Of a DNA stretch of 64,000 nucleotides, positions 8,553 to 17,288 are shown piece by piece (position 1 is the first letter of the stretch; each line of letters starts with the position of its first letter). Made by a program: the position numbers and the translations under genes. Below the pieces are notes generated by a model. That model searched no databases. It worked only from the letters and a program-made list of their open reading frames with translations, and was not told where the DNA came from. Source of the stretch: Advenella mimigardefordensis DPN7 (GTDB lineage Bacteria > Pseudomonadota > Gammaproteobacteria > Burkholderiales > Burkholderiaceae_B); contig NZ_CP003915.1 of the NCBI RefSeq assembly GCF_000521505.1, positions 2,294,001 through 2,358,000 of the forward strand, read 5' to 3'.

Positions 8553-8614
8553 ATGCTGTCTGCTGTATAGGGTTGACGGAAGTGATTCGACAGTGTGCAC
8601 GTTATACCTGATGA

Positions 8615-8707
8615 TGTCGAGTTGCATTTCATTGCTTTGTGGTAAACAAATCTAACCGCGTATGAAAGCGGTGTTGTGTTCTCTTCGGGTAAGTAAAACT
8701 TACGCTT
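8615..8707. promoter_or_regulatory. Divergent regulatory region between two MmgE/PrpD genes
   Basis: The 235-bp divergent spacer 8553-8787 holds the palindrome GTAAGT-AAA-ACTTAC (8689-8703), plus the two motifs shared with the region upstream of 5594: TGTCGAGTTGCATTT (8615-8629) and CTTACGCTT (8699-8707). The plus-strand gene at 8788 has a good Shine-Dalgarno (TTTGGAG, 10 bases before ATG). No clear -35/-10 was assigned. Confidence 0.45.
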
Positions 8708-8787
8708 GCTCGCAAGAAATTTGACTGGACGGAAAAAGGGTATGGCTCCAGACTGCAAACCATTCCCCCATATTTGGAGACCTGCTA

Positions 8788-10149
8788 ATGGATTTCGCCT
8801 ATCGTCTTGCCGACAATGCCGTTACAAGGCAATTTGATTCTTTGTCCACCGCTACCGTCGATGCCACGAATGACGGCCTTATCGATAGTCTTGCCTGCGC
8901 GCTCGCCGGCGTTCGTGCCCATGGACTGGATCAGGCGCGAACAGCCCTGGGGCGCTGGGGCCAGGACGGCTGCACCGTCTGGGGTGGTTTTGGTAAAGCA
9001 CCTGCCCCAGTTGCCGCATTTCTGAACGCAGTGGCCTTGCATGCGCTGGACTATGATGACACCGATGATAAAGTGCCGTTGCATGCATTCGGCATGGTGT
9101 TACCTGGATTACTAGCCGATCTGGAGGAAAACCTGCCAGACTGCGACGGACAGCGATTTCTCACTGCGTTGGCGGTTGGCGTGGATGGCGCAATGCGTGT
9201 CGGTCGTGCGGGCGGCCCTAAGGGATCACGCGGTTGGAACTATAGCGTGATCAGCGGTTCTATCGGGGCCGTTCTGGCCATTGCCAATCTACGCGGCTGG
9301 GACGCACAGATGACAGTGGATGCGCTTGGGCATCAATTGACTCAGACCAGCGGTAGCCTGCAATCGATCATCGACGGTAGCCTGGCCAAACGATTTCAGC
9401 CGGCTCAGTTGGTAAAAAATGTCATGTTCTCGGTTGCGCTTGCCCAGTCCGGCATTGACGGCCCCAGAAACGTCTTTGAAGGCAAAGCCGGATTTATCAA
9501 TCTGTACCAGGATGGAAAGTTTGATCTTGAAGCGGCTGGCCTGAATATGCATCATTGCAATCTGATTGAAGATCTCAGTCTGAAGCCCTATCCGGCCTGC
9601 CGTTTTACTCATGCGCCAATAGATCTGGCGCTCGAACTGCACCGGAACGAAGGCCTGCGCCTGGACGATATAAAACACATTGACATTCGGGTCAGCGGCC
9701 AGGCAGTGAATATGGTCGGCCGGCAATACGACCCTCGCACAGCGGGCATTGTAGATGCGCAATTTAGTATTGCTTACACGGTCGCCGTTGGGCTGGCTAA
9801 AGGCGCTGTGCTGATCGGTGACTTCACGGATGAGGCCATCCGCGATGAAAAAATCGGCCGGTTTGCACATAGCCAGATTACTATCACTGCCGATGACGCC
9901 TTGCCGTTTCTAGGTATGACACCTGTGTTTTTCGACGTGACATTGAATGATGGCCGTGTGATGCAGGTGCAGACGGATGTTGTGTCAGGCAGCCCCCAAA
10001 AGCGTATGAGTGCAGCACAGTTACGGGATAAAGTGGACGACTGCCTCAACTATGGCGAATCAGATACCCGCACTGATGCGCTGGTGAATGCCGTCGAGTC
10101 ATTGCGAACAGGTATGCCGGTAAAAACACTTTTGGCATTGCTATCGTAA
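8788..10149 (+). CDS. MmgE/PrpD-family protein
   Basis: 453 residues. Family landmarks: DGLIDSLACALAGVRAHG, the loop LDYDDTDDKVPLHAFGMVLPGLLAD (classic DYDDT version but without the HPSS motif), FEGKAGFINLY, and KPYPACRFTHAPIDLALEL. It is the only plus-strand copy of the five in the window and is divergent from the pair 8552-5809, with which it shares a regulatory spacer. It converges on the Bug gene at 10242. The enzyme class (hydratase/dehydratase or decarboxylase of a small polycarboxylate) is inferred from the family only. Confidence 0.88.
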   Translation: MDFAYRLADNAVTRQFDSLSTATVDATNDGLIDSLACALAGVRAHGLDQARTALGRWGQDGCTVWGGFGKAPAPVAAFLNAVALHALDYDDTDDKVPLHAFGMVLPGLLADLEENLPDCDGQRFLTALAVGVDGAMRVGRAGGPKGSRGWNYSVISGSIGAVLAIANLRGWDAQMTVDALGHQLTQTSGSLQSIIDGSLAKRFQPAQLVKNVMFSVALAQSGIDGPRNVFEGKAGFINLYQDGKFDLEAAGLNMHHCNLIEDLSLKPYPACRFTHAPIDLALELHRNEGLRLDDIKHIDIRVSGQAVNMVGRQYDPRTAGIVDAQFSIAYTVAVGLAKGAVLIGDFTDEAIRDEKIGRFAHSQITITADDALPFLGMTPVFFDVTLNDGRVMQVQTDVVSGSPQKRMSAAQLRDKVDDCLNYGESDTRTDALVNAVESLRTGMPVKTLLALLS

Positions 10150-10175
10150 TGTCGAACCACGCAGTATCCTGAAAT

Positions 10176-10209
10176 AGACGGCAGCCGCCGTCTGCGCTTG
10201 CGGACGGCG
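10176..10209. terminator. Overlapping hairpins between convergent genes
   Basis: Two mutually exclusive stems share one arm: AGACGGC (10176-10182) with GCCGTCT (10187-10193), and CGCCGTC (10186-10192) with GACGGCG (10203-10209). They fill the gap between the convergent genes ending at 10149 and 10242. No U-tract follows on either side, so termination strength is uncertain. Confidence 0.5.
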
Positions 10210-10241
10210 TTGTGACAGACCTTTGCAATCTTTACGGCAGT

Positions 10242-11204
10242 TTACTTAGCGGTCAATCCCGCCTGATCGACAAGTGTCTTCCATTTTTCCAGCTCCTGAG
10301 GAAAGCGGGTAGCAAGTTGTTCGCTATCAAGGTAGTCAACAGTGCAACCCTGTACTTTGCACAAGTTTTTAAATTCTGTGCTCAATGCAATTTCACCGAC
10401 AGCCTCAGAAATCTGTTTGACGATGTCCTTTGGTGTCCTGGGCGGCGCCAGCATAATCACATTTGATGCGAATTCGTAGCCGGGCACACCCGACTCGGCG
10501 ATCGCCGGCACCCCGGGCAGGTTGCTATCCCGCTGGGCTGTCGATACCCCCAACACCCTGAGTTTCCCGGAATGAACAAAAGGCAGCGGCGCGGTTAGTC
10601 CGGTGAACGACATATCGGCCAAGCCATTTGCCGTATCAAGCAAAGATTGAGTAGGATCTTTATAAAGTACAGAATTTATCTGAATGCCCGCCTTTTTCAG
10701 AAAATAGGCACCCGCAATTTGAGAAACTCCGCCAACCGAAGCAAACGACAGTTTTCCTGGGCGGCTTCGCGCTGACTCGACCAGCTCTTCTACCGAGTGA
10801 TAGGGAGACGCAACGCCGACAGATAGGACGATAGGAGATTTGTTCAGTTGAGCCAGCGGCATAAAATCAAGCGCATCATAGTCAAGTTTGAGTGACCATT
10901 GGTTTATATAATGTGTCGAGTAGGTCAGCAGTAAAGTATGGCCATCAGGCGCGGCACGGTGCACTGCAGCCGTGGCGATTGTTGCACTCGCGCCGGGTCG
11001 GTTCTCTACAATAAATGTTTTGCCAAATTTTTTGGAAAGACCGTCAGAGAGATATCGGGCCGTAGCGTCGCTGGCTGTCCCCGGGCCTGTTGGCACGATG
11101 ATTTTCACCACTTTGCTAGGGTACGGTGGGTTTGCCGCAAGGCAAGGGATTGAGAATGCAATCCCGAACATGAGTGTGAGCACCGGCTGAGTAACATTGA
11201 ACAT
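10242..11204 (-). CDS. Bug/TctC-family periplasmic binding protein
   Basis: 320 residues. N-terminal signal peptide about 1-23 with a hydrophobic core (VLTLMFGIAFSIP) and a likely cleavage after CLA. The mature part starts with YPSKVVKIIVPTGPGTASDATARYL, the family's first strand and ligand loop; the usual PPGG is PTGP here. Later motifs NRPGAS, APDGHTLL and NLPGVPAIAESGVPGYE fit the family. AGGAG precedes the ATG. It follows the MmgE/PrpD gene at 11258 by 53 bases and is probably the last gene of the 21927-10242 operon. No TctA/TctB membrane genes accompany it, so transport coupling is unknown. Confidence 0.9.
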   Translation of the reverse strand: MFNVTQPVLTLMFGIAFSIPCLAANPPYPSKVVKIIVPTGPGTASDATARYLSDGLSKKFGKTFIVENRPGASATIATAAVHRAAPDGHTLLLTYSTHYINQWSLKLDYDALDFMPLAQLNKSPIVLSVGVASPYHSVEELVESARSRPGKLSFASVGGVSQIAGAYFLKKAGIQINSVLYKDPTQSLLDTANGLADMSFTGLTAPLPFVHSGKLRVLGVSTAQRDSNLPGVPAIAESGVPGYEFASNVIMLAPPRTPKDIVKQISEAVGEIALSTEFKNLCKVQGCTVDYLDSEQLATRFPQELEKWKTLVDQAGLTAK

Positions 11205-11257
11205 GACTGCTCCTGGCTGATTAATTGTCTGAGTGGCCCTTCGTGCAGCAGGCTCGG

Positions 11258-12691
11258 TTATTTTTGCAGGTCTGTTGGTACTGCAAGCTGTACCACCCTA
11301 TCCCAGCGGTCTGACTGTTCAAGATGCATAATCGACTCAACGAGTTGACCGATTGCGTCGTTGCTGATGACATCCTGCGCATTATGTCTGAATTTTTCTA
11401 TCAATTCGGCATCCGTCATTATTGAGTCGGGTTCTGGAGACGGGCTTCCCTTTGGAAAGCGCCGCTCCTGCAAAAATGTTTCGCCGCGCGCATGTAGTTC
11501 TACCCGTGCCGGTCGACTGGCCGCATTGCCACTCAACAGTGCTACATAGTCCGGATGTGGTTCGCTGCTCACTTTTTCCATTAGTCTGAGCACTGACGGG
11601 CTTTGGATAAAGTCTGGTTCCAGCCAGGCCCTGCCCGGCCGCAGACCATGTGCGGCGACGGCGATGCCGTGGTACATGCTGAACTGGGCATCATGCACAT
11701 CATCTATCCTGCGATTAATCCAGACAGGCTTTTGCGCAAAGCCTTCCACAAAAATTTTGATACTGTCAATCTCGTCTGGTTTGATCTCATTCTCGCTTAC
11801 GATTTTTGAAACACAATCCAACAGTGCATTGAACACCCGGCAGTGAGGATAGGGTTTATATGAGGTATGCGCAGGAAAGAGCCATTGTTCTCCAAGCTTA
11901 TTCACAATGGCATCCGGCTCCCATTTGCTGGAGCCGATAAAACGGGGATAACCATATTCCGCATCATCAAGAACCTGTACATCACCCCGATGGCCGAACT
12001 CTGCCATATAAGCCGCAGTGACAGCCTGAAAGGCCAGCGCGCCTTTCAGCGTGTATTTGATCGTTGTTGCGGGTGCATGATGTATCCAGGACATCATGGA
12101 GTTGACTGGTGATATGCAGGCCGCGATGCCCAGCCCGTTGGCGATGACTTGCGATGAGTGTCCCCGCAATTTAGCAATACCTGCGGCGGCACCGAATATC
12201 GGGCTGGTATAGCCGAAAATTTTTGGTGGATCCGGCTCGCCGTTCTTTGTATCGCGCAAATTATCCACTGCGCGCCCAAATCGATGACCTATTTCATGTC
12301 CGATCGCAATAGCTTCGATTATTTGCTGGCCACTTGATAATGCAGCTTCACCTGCTGCCATGATGCTGGACAGAACCGCCGGAGCTACATGCCCCGGAAC
12401 CGTCACAACATCCATGTCCATTGTGTTGATCAACTCTGCATTGGCAAAGGCTGCTGCTGGAATGGAAACACGCCGGGCATCACCGATAATTGACGCATCC
12501 ATTCCGCCTGAACCCATCAGTCTGGCAAAATCGCGTCCGGCCTGGCCTTTTTGAAAATGAAGACCGGCAAGCGCGCAGCCAATGGAGTCGAGCAGAATTC
12601 GCTTGCTTTCATGCACTACTTCAAATGGTAGTTGCCGATAGGTTGTTGATTCGGTGTAGTGCGCAAGCTGTTCTATGATGGTATTTTTCAT
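11258..12691 (-). CDS. MmgE/PrpD-family protein
   Basis: 477 residues, slightly longer than its paralogs. Features: ESKRILLDSIGCALAGLHFQ, the loop INTMDMDVVTVPGHVAPAVLSS (DFDD-HPSS replaced by MDMDVVTVPGH, so loop chemistry may differ) and KPYPHCRVFNALLDCV. A good TAAGGAG lies before the ATG. It sits 37 bases downstream of livF and upstream of a Bug gene, so the transcript joins an uptake system with a presumptive dehydratase/decarboxylase; the natural reading is that it acts on the imported compound or its breakdown product (inference). Confidence 0.88.
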   Translation of the reverse strand: MKNTIIEQLAHYTESTTYRQLPFEVVHESKRILLDSIGCALAGLHFQKGQAGRDFARLMGSGGMDASIIGDARRVSIPAAAFANAELINTMDMDVVTVPGHVAPAVLSSIMAAGEAALSSGQQIIEAIAIGHEIGHRFGRAVDNLRDTKNGEPDPPKIFGYTSPIFGAAAGIAKLRGHSSQVIANGLGIAACISPVNSMMSWIHHAPATTIKYTLKGALAFQAVTAAYMAEFGHRGDVQVLDDAEYGYPRFIGSSKWEPDAIVNKLGEQWLFPAHTSYKPYPHCRVFNALLDCVSKIVSENEIKPDEIDSIKIFVEGFAQKPVWINRRIDDVHDAQFSMYHGIAVAAHGLRPGRAWLEPDFIQSPSVLRLMEKVSSEPHPDYVALLSGNAASRPARVELHARGETFLQERRFPKGSPSPEPDSIMTDAELIEKFRHNAQDVISNDAIGQLVESIMHLEQSDRWDRVVQLAVPTDLQK

Positions 12692-12728
12692 AATATGTCT
12701 CCTTAAATTGAATTTATTATTTGTGTGG

Positions 12729-13436
12729 TCACGATCCCAAATAGGCTTCGCCTATATCCGGATCCTGCGCTATGTCAGTGGCATCACCCTCTCTCACAAC
12801 TCGCCCCACGCGCAAAACATAGGCGCGATCGGCAATCTTGAGCGCTGCACGCATGTTTTGCTCGACCAGTAAGCAGGAAACGCCTTGGCTGCGTAGTGAA
12901 GCAATGGTCGCTAGCACATGCCGGGAAATGAGTGGCGACAAACCGAGAGAGGGTTCATCAAACAAAATCAGGCGAGGCCGCGCCATCAATCCACGACCGA
13001 TAGCTAACATCTGTTGCTCACCACCGCTCAGGTTGCCCGCTGTTTGGTCAAAGCGCTCCCGCAGTCGCGGAAACATCTCCAAGACGCTCTGCACAGTAAA
13101 ATCAGGGCCGTTACCCGACGCATCGACAACCCGCAGATTATCTTCGACGCTCATGGCTGGAAAGATTTCACGCCCCTCAGGTACATGGATCAATCCGTGG
13201 GCACTCAGTTGCCAGGGCTTAAGCCCACGTATCGGAGTTCCGCCCAGCGAGATTTCCCCGCCTGCCGCCGGAACGATACCGGAGATGGCGTTCAACAAGG
13301 TCGTTTTACCCGCCCCATTCGCACCCAGAATGGCAACGATTTCGCCTTCATTCACATGAATTGAGACTCCATGCAGGGCTTTGACTTTGTCATAAACCGC
13401 ACTCACGCCGTGAACATTCAGAATCCGCTTATTCAT
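12729..13436 (-). CDS. livF: Branched-chain amino acid-type ABC transporter ATPase, LivF
   Basis: 235 residues from the ATG at 13436, which overlaps the livG stop by 8 bases (ATGAATAA); an in-frame alternative start at 13460 is less likely. Walker A GANGAGKTT, signature LSGGEQQMLAIGRGLMARP, Walker B LILFDEPSLGLSPL and the H-loop region VEQNM are intact. LivF pairs with LivG as cytoplasmic ATPases of HAAT-type importers that take up branched amino acids, amides, urea or aromatic and aliphatic acids. The catabolic neighbours suggest a carboxylate ligand rather than leucine (inference). Followed by an MmgE/PrpD gene at 12691. Confidence 0.93.
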   Translation of the reverse strand: MNKRILNVHGVSAVYDKVKALHGVSIHVNEGEIVAILGANGAGKTTLLNAISGIVPAAGGEISLGGTPIRGLKPWQLSAHGLIHVPEGREIFPAMSVEDNLRVVDASGNGPDFTVQSVLEMFPRLRERFDQTAGNLSGGEQQMLAIGRGLMARPRLILFDEPSLGLSPLISRHVLATIASLRSQGVSCLLVEQNMRAALKIADRAYVLRVGRVVREGDATDIAQDPDIGEAYLGS

Positions 13437-14244
13437 CCGCTGCTCCCAGATAGGCTTCAATTACATCAGGATGCTGCAGCACGTCAGCAGGCTGACCTCG
13501 CTGTAACGGCCGCCCATCGGCCATCGCAAGACAGCGATGGCATAACTTACGAATGACCCTCATGTCATGCTCCACAATGATGACAGTTCGCCCTGGTGCC
13601 ACTTCTCGAACAAGCGTAATAAAGCTGTCACTGTCCTGATCATCCATTCCCGCAGCGGGTTCGTCCAGAAACAGTAGTTTCGGGTCTGGCATAAGCGCAA
13701 GGCCGACCGCCAGGCGCCGCTGCACGCCATAGGCGAGTGTGCAGGCGATACGTTCACGATCGTCCCACAGTCCTGTGATGCCCAGAACCTCTTGAGCACG
13801 ACTGAAAAAAGCGTCTCTTTCCTCTTGCCAATGTTTTGAATGCACAAAACGTCCGAGCATCGAATGGCTAAAAGACTGATGAGCTGCAAACAGCAGATTC
13901 TGCATGACCGTCGCTTCCGCAAAAACGGCGGTTCGTTGGAAGCGGCGAGCGACCCCAAGCCGGGCAACGACATGGGCTGACATACCCTGGATCGTTTTTC
14001 CCAACAGTTGTACCTGGCCGGTGGTTGGCTGGATAATGCCGCACAGAATATCGAACAGTGTTGATTTTCCCGCTCCATTCGGACCGATAATGCCAAATAT
14101 CTCGCCTTCATGAATCGTTAGATCAATCCCTTTCAGTGCTGCAATTCCGCCGTATTTCTTTGTTACGCCAGTGGCCTGCACAACGACGTCGGCTGACACA
14201 TTCTTCACGACGGTTTGTTGTTGTATGATTTCAGCTACCGACAT
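13429..14244 (-). CDS. livG: ABC transporter ATPase, LivG
   Basis: 271 residues. Walker A GPNGAGKSTLFD, a divergent signature LAYGVQRRLAVGLAL, Walker B LLFLDEPAAGM and the LivG-specific C-terminal switch VIIVEHDMRVIRKLCHR are present. The N-terminus carries about 25 extra residues before the first strand. AAAAAGGAG precedes the ATG. Its first 14 bases overlap the frame-restored end of livM. Together with LivF it would energise the LivH-LivM pore; the operon order K-H-M-G-F is standard. Confidence 0.93.
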   Translation of the reverse strand: MSVAEIIQQQTVVKNVSADVVVQATGVTKKYGGIAALKGIDLTIHEGEIFGIIGPNGAGKSTLFDILCGIIQPTTGQVQLLGKTIQGMSAHVVARLGVARRFQRTAVFAEATVMQNLLFAAHQSFSHSMLGRFVHSKHWQEERDAFFSRAQEVLGITGLWDDRERIACTLAYGVQRRLAVGLALMPDPKLLFLDEPAAGMDDQDSDSFITLVREVAPGRTVIIVEHDMRVIRKLCHRCLAMADGRPLQRGQPADVLQHPDVIEAYLGAADE

Positions 14245-15206
14245 GATGTCTCCTTTTTAATCGTGAGATACATGACAAACCTAGTTGGTGCAGTCCGTCA
14301 GGCAGAAAGGTCATAATAAGAATAATGGCCACTGAGAATACTAATAGGCGGACGTTGACGTCCAACTCCAGATAAAACGGAAGAATGCTAAATAATCATT
14401 GCCCCCAGTACCGGCCCGAATAACCAGCGCGTACCACCCAGCAATACCATCAGCAAAGCGTCAACAGTGATGGCAATATTTAATGATTCATGTGTAATGA
14501 TCTGGGTATAGGGCACCGAAAGCGCACCAGCAATGGTGGCAATCACTGCGCTGAGCATGAAAGCCTTGAGCCTTTGTCGAAATACATTCACGCCAAGTGA
14601 AGTCGCCAGATGCGGGTTCTGACGTACGCTTTCCAGTGCGTAGCCAAATCGCGATTGTCTGATGGCGTTAAGTATTACGATGATGAGCAAAAGCGTGGCT
14701 GCCGCCGTGTAGAAGTATTGAATGGGGCTTGTAAGGTCAATCGTGAAAAATTGCATGTCGGGCAGGCCAAATATCCCCATTCCGCCGCCAGTGACACTTT
14801 CCAGATTTAATACCGCGACGACAGCGACACTGGCCATCCCCCACGAGACAATAGCGAAATAAGCGCCGGTCAGACGCAAGGTGATCATGCCGATGACAAA
14901 CGACAGAGCGATGGTGATGGCAATACCAGATAGAACCGAAAGCGCATAGGAAAAGCCAAGCTTTTGCATACCAATTCCTACCGCATAGGCCCCAAGCCCG
15001 AAGAAAAGAGACTGCCCCAAAGGCACCTCCCCCACTCCGCCGAGCATAACGTTAATACTCAGCGCAAAGAGAGCAAGTGTACTGGTATAGCCTGCCAGTG
15101 TAAGCAGAAACGTATTCTCAATAAGAAGCCCGTATAGCGCGATAGCCAAGGCCCATGCCAGCATCAGTTTAAAAAACGTCGTATCTTTAATTTCTTGTAA
15201 TCGCAT
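14231..15206 (-). pseudogene. livM: ABC transporter permease LivM, single-base frameshift near the C-terminus
   Basis: The frame from the ATG at 15206 (MRLQEIKDTTF) runs through about eight hydrophobic segments and stops at a TAG (14388-14390) after residue 272, just past GPVLGAMII. Relatives need about 50 more residues. Skipping one base at 14390 restores them: SILPFYLELDVNVRLLVFSV and on through MTFLPDGLHQLG to a TGA at 14231-14233, giving 324 residues, the normal length and a gap-free fit. The premature stop is therefore due to one extra base (ATT TAG C). It could be a real mutation, a sequencing error, or +1 recoding. The start codon lies one base after the livH stop. Confidence 0.85.
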
Positions 15207-15207
15207 G

Positions 15208-16083
15208 TCAGTATCTCTCTTTGCTTTTCTTGCCGCGCAAGCCTTGCGGCGCAACAAGCAGGACAAAAATGACCAGAATCCATCCCAATGCAGGCGTCCA
15301 CGGTACTGATACATACGTTTCGAACAGCGCATTGGCGACACCTATCAGCAATGCGCCAAGCAAAGAGCCGGAAATACTACCCATACCGCCCAGTATGACG
15401 ACAATGAAGCTGTTAATCAGAGAGGCATTTCCCATCGTTGGAAAGACGTTGGATATGGGAGCAAGCAAAGAGCCTGCCAGGCCCGCCGCTCCAACTCCTA
15501 TCATGAATGACAGGGAGCGGATGCGGGGTACATTAATGCCGGTGTAGAGCGCCCCGCGCGCATTCTGGGATACAGCGGTAACCTGACGCCCGCTACGGGC
15601 AAACCGCAACCAGAATCCAAGTCCGCTCAACACCACCAGCGCAACCACCAGAATCAGAATTCGCTGGCCACTGAATACCAGCGCGAATATCGACATGCTT
15701 GCGTCGGAGAATGGTGAAGCCACCGGTTGCGGATTGGGACCGGCAATCAGTAACATGAGTGATATCATCGCCTGCGAGAGCGCGAAGGTCACAATTACTG
15801 AGCTGTAGTTGCCCGCGCCGTATAGACTTCTCCTGACGATGAATAGCTCCGTTAAATAAGCCGCGATGACAACAATTCCCAAAGCGATGAGCACGGCCAA
15901 CAAATAGGGCACGCCCAGATTGACTGCCAATAATACTGAATACGCTCCTAGCGCGAAATAGGCGCCGTGCGCGAAATTAACAATACCCAGAATGCCGAAT
16001 ACCAGCGTCAGGCCCACTGCGATCAGCGCGTAGCCGGCTCCCACCAGCAAGCCATTGAGGAAGGTTTGTAGAAATAATTCCAT
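15208..16083 (-). CDS. livH: ABC transporter permease, LivH
   Basis: 291 residues from the ATG at 16083 (MELFLQTFLNGLLVG). It has the classic LivH N-terminus GLLVGAGYALIAVGLTLVFGILGIVNFAHGAYFALGAY, the cytoplasmic loop RQVTAVSQNARGALYTGINV and the EAA-like segment VVILGGMGSISGSLLGALLIG; multiple transmembrane helices span the protein. The end LVAPQGLRGKKSKERY is normal, so unlike livM and livK this gene looks intact. It forms the inner-membrane pore with LivM. Confidence 0.93.
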   Translation of the reverse strand: MELFLQTFLNGLLVGAGYALIAVGLTLVFGILGIVNFAHGAYFALGAYSVLLAVNLGVPYLLAVLIALGIVVIAAYLTELFIVRRSLYGAGNYSSVIVTFALSQAMISLMLLIAGPNPQPVASPFSDASMSIFALVFSGQRILILVVALVVLSGLGFWLRFARSGRQVTAVSQNARGALYTGINVPRIRSLSFMIGVGAAGLAGSLLAPISNVFPTMGNASLINSFIVVILGGMGSISGSLLGALLIGVANALFETYVSVPWTPALGWILVIFVLLVAPQGLRGKKSKERY

Positions 16084-16099
16084 GGTTTGGCCCGTAAGT

Positions 16100-17240
16100 T
16101 CAGTTTTCTGTTCGAACAACGGGCTTCAATGATGTGCCCTGAACCTGTTGAATATAGAAATATGGCGCATGAGCACGGCCCTTTTCATCAAATCTAAGCG
16201 TTCCACGCGGTGTGATCCATGTGTTGGAGCGTAGTGATTTTTCCAACGCTGAATAGTCATTCGCCGTTTGCGCTTTATCCATCGACCCGGCAATAAGGTT
16301 CACGCCTTCATATACAACCAGATGCACTTTGCCAGGATCCTGGTGGTAGCGGGATCGAAAGGCGCTGACGAAACGCTGCGTTTCAGCAGCCTGGTCCAAT
16401 GTCGAAAAAAATATCTCCTGTGATCACGCCGTCCATGACCCCCTTTGCTGCGTTCATGACGGTGGGCGTCACGACACCCGGTGTGACTGCCTCGGCGCGA
16501 AATCCACCCAGCTGGCGAGCCTGCTTCCAGAACTGGACAAGCCGCGCAGGCGCGCCATCCGCTACATAGACCAGATCAGGATTCAGAGATTTGATTTTTG
16601 TTATGATCGAAGTAAAGTCGTTGGTTTCTGTATCGTATAGCGAGACGCCTACCAGCTCAATATTAGCCGCTGCCAAATCTTTCTTCATGATATTAAGCAG
16701 CGGTTTCGCAAACTCAGTATTCTCACCAACAAATGCCACGGTCTTCGGTTTTAATACATTTACAATATATTTATTGAATCCACTCGCATTCATGCTGGTG
16801 GTGTTATTAATCTGAAACAGCCATTTGTTCCCTTGTTCAGTAATCGCGTCTGCCTGCGCTGCGCTGTTGATATACAAAATACGATTTTTGGCAACCGACG
16901 ATTGTGCCAATGCCAGTTGGCTACCCATTCCTCCCAGAATGGCGTCAACTTTATTAAGGGCAATCTGTTTTTGAGTTGCACCAACCGCACCCTGTGGCGT
17001 GCCCTTATCGTCTTCGAATATCAGTTGTAAAGACCGTCCGTTTAATATGCCTCCGGCAGCATTGATTTCCTCCACCGCCAGCTCTGCTGCCTGACGTGCT
17101 TCGATACCATATGCCGCTGCTGCGCCTGAAAATGGCATTACCAACCCGATCTTTACCGGTGCCGCTGCGTACACATGCCCTGCCATGCACATCGTGATCA
17201 CTGCAGACGCGAAACGGATTTGTCGATTTATATCGTTCAT
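16100..17240 (-). pseudogene. livK: LivK-type periplasmic binding protein with a poly-T frameshift
   Basis: Two adjacent minus-strand frames together make one type I periplasmic binding protein. The first (from ATG 17240, with TAAGGAG before it) carries a signal peptide ending VYAAA, then VKIGLVMPFSGAAAAYG, through to VITGDIFFDI, where it runs into a stop. The second continues with LDQAAETQRFVSAFRSRYHQ and YEGVNLIAGSM to the stop at 16100. The junction is a run of seven T on the coding strand (16405-16411). Six T give a seamless GDIFSTLDQAAETQRF and a 379-residue protein of normal size. First gene of the K-H-M-G-F transporter set. Homopolymer sequencing error or true inactivation cannot be separated here. 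Confidence 0.85.
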
Positions 17241-17288
17241 TAAAGTCTCCTTATGTTTGAGTTATCTTTTTTTAATTGAAATCGCTGA

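Noticed and set aside
8743..8757. TGGCTCCAGACTGCA before the MmgE/PrpD gene at 8788
   Set aside because: GG and GC are 9 rather than 10 bases apart, which sigma-54 does not tolerate.
9289..9870. A 193-codon open frame antisense to the MmgE/PrpD gene at 8788
   Set aside because: Shadow of the conserved frame; no ribosome site or recognisable domain.
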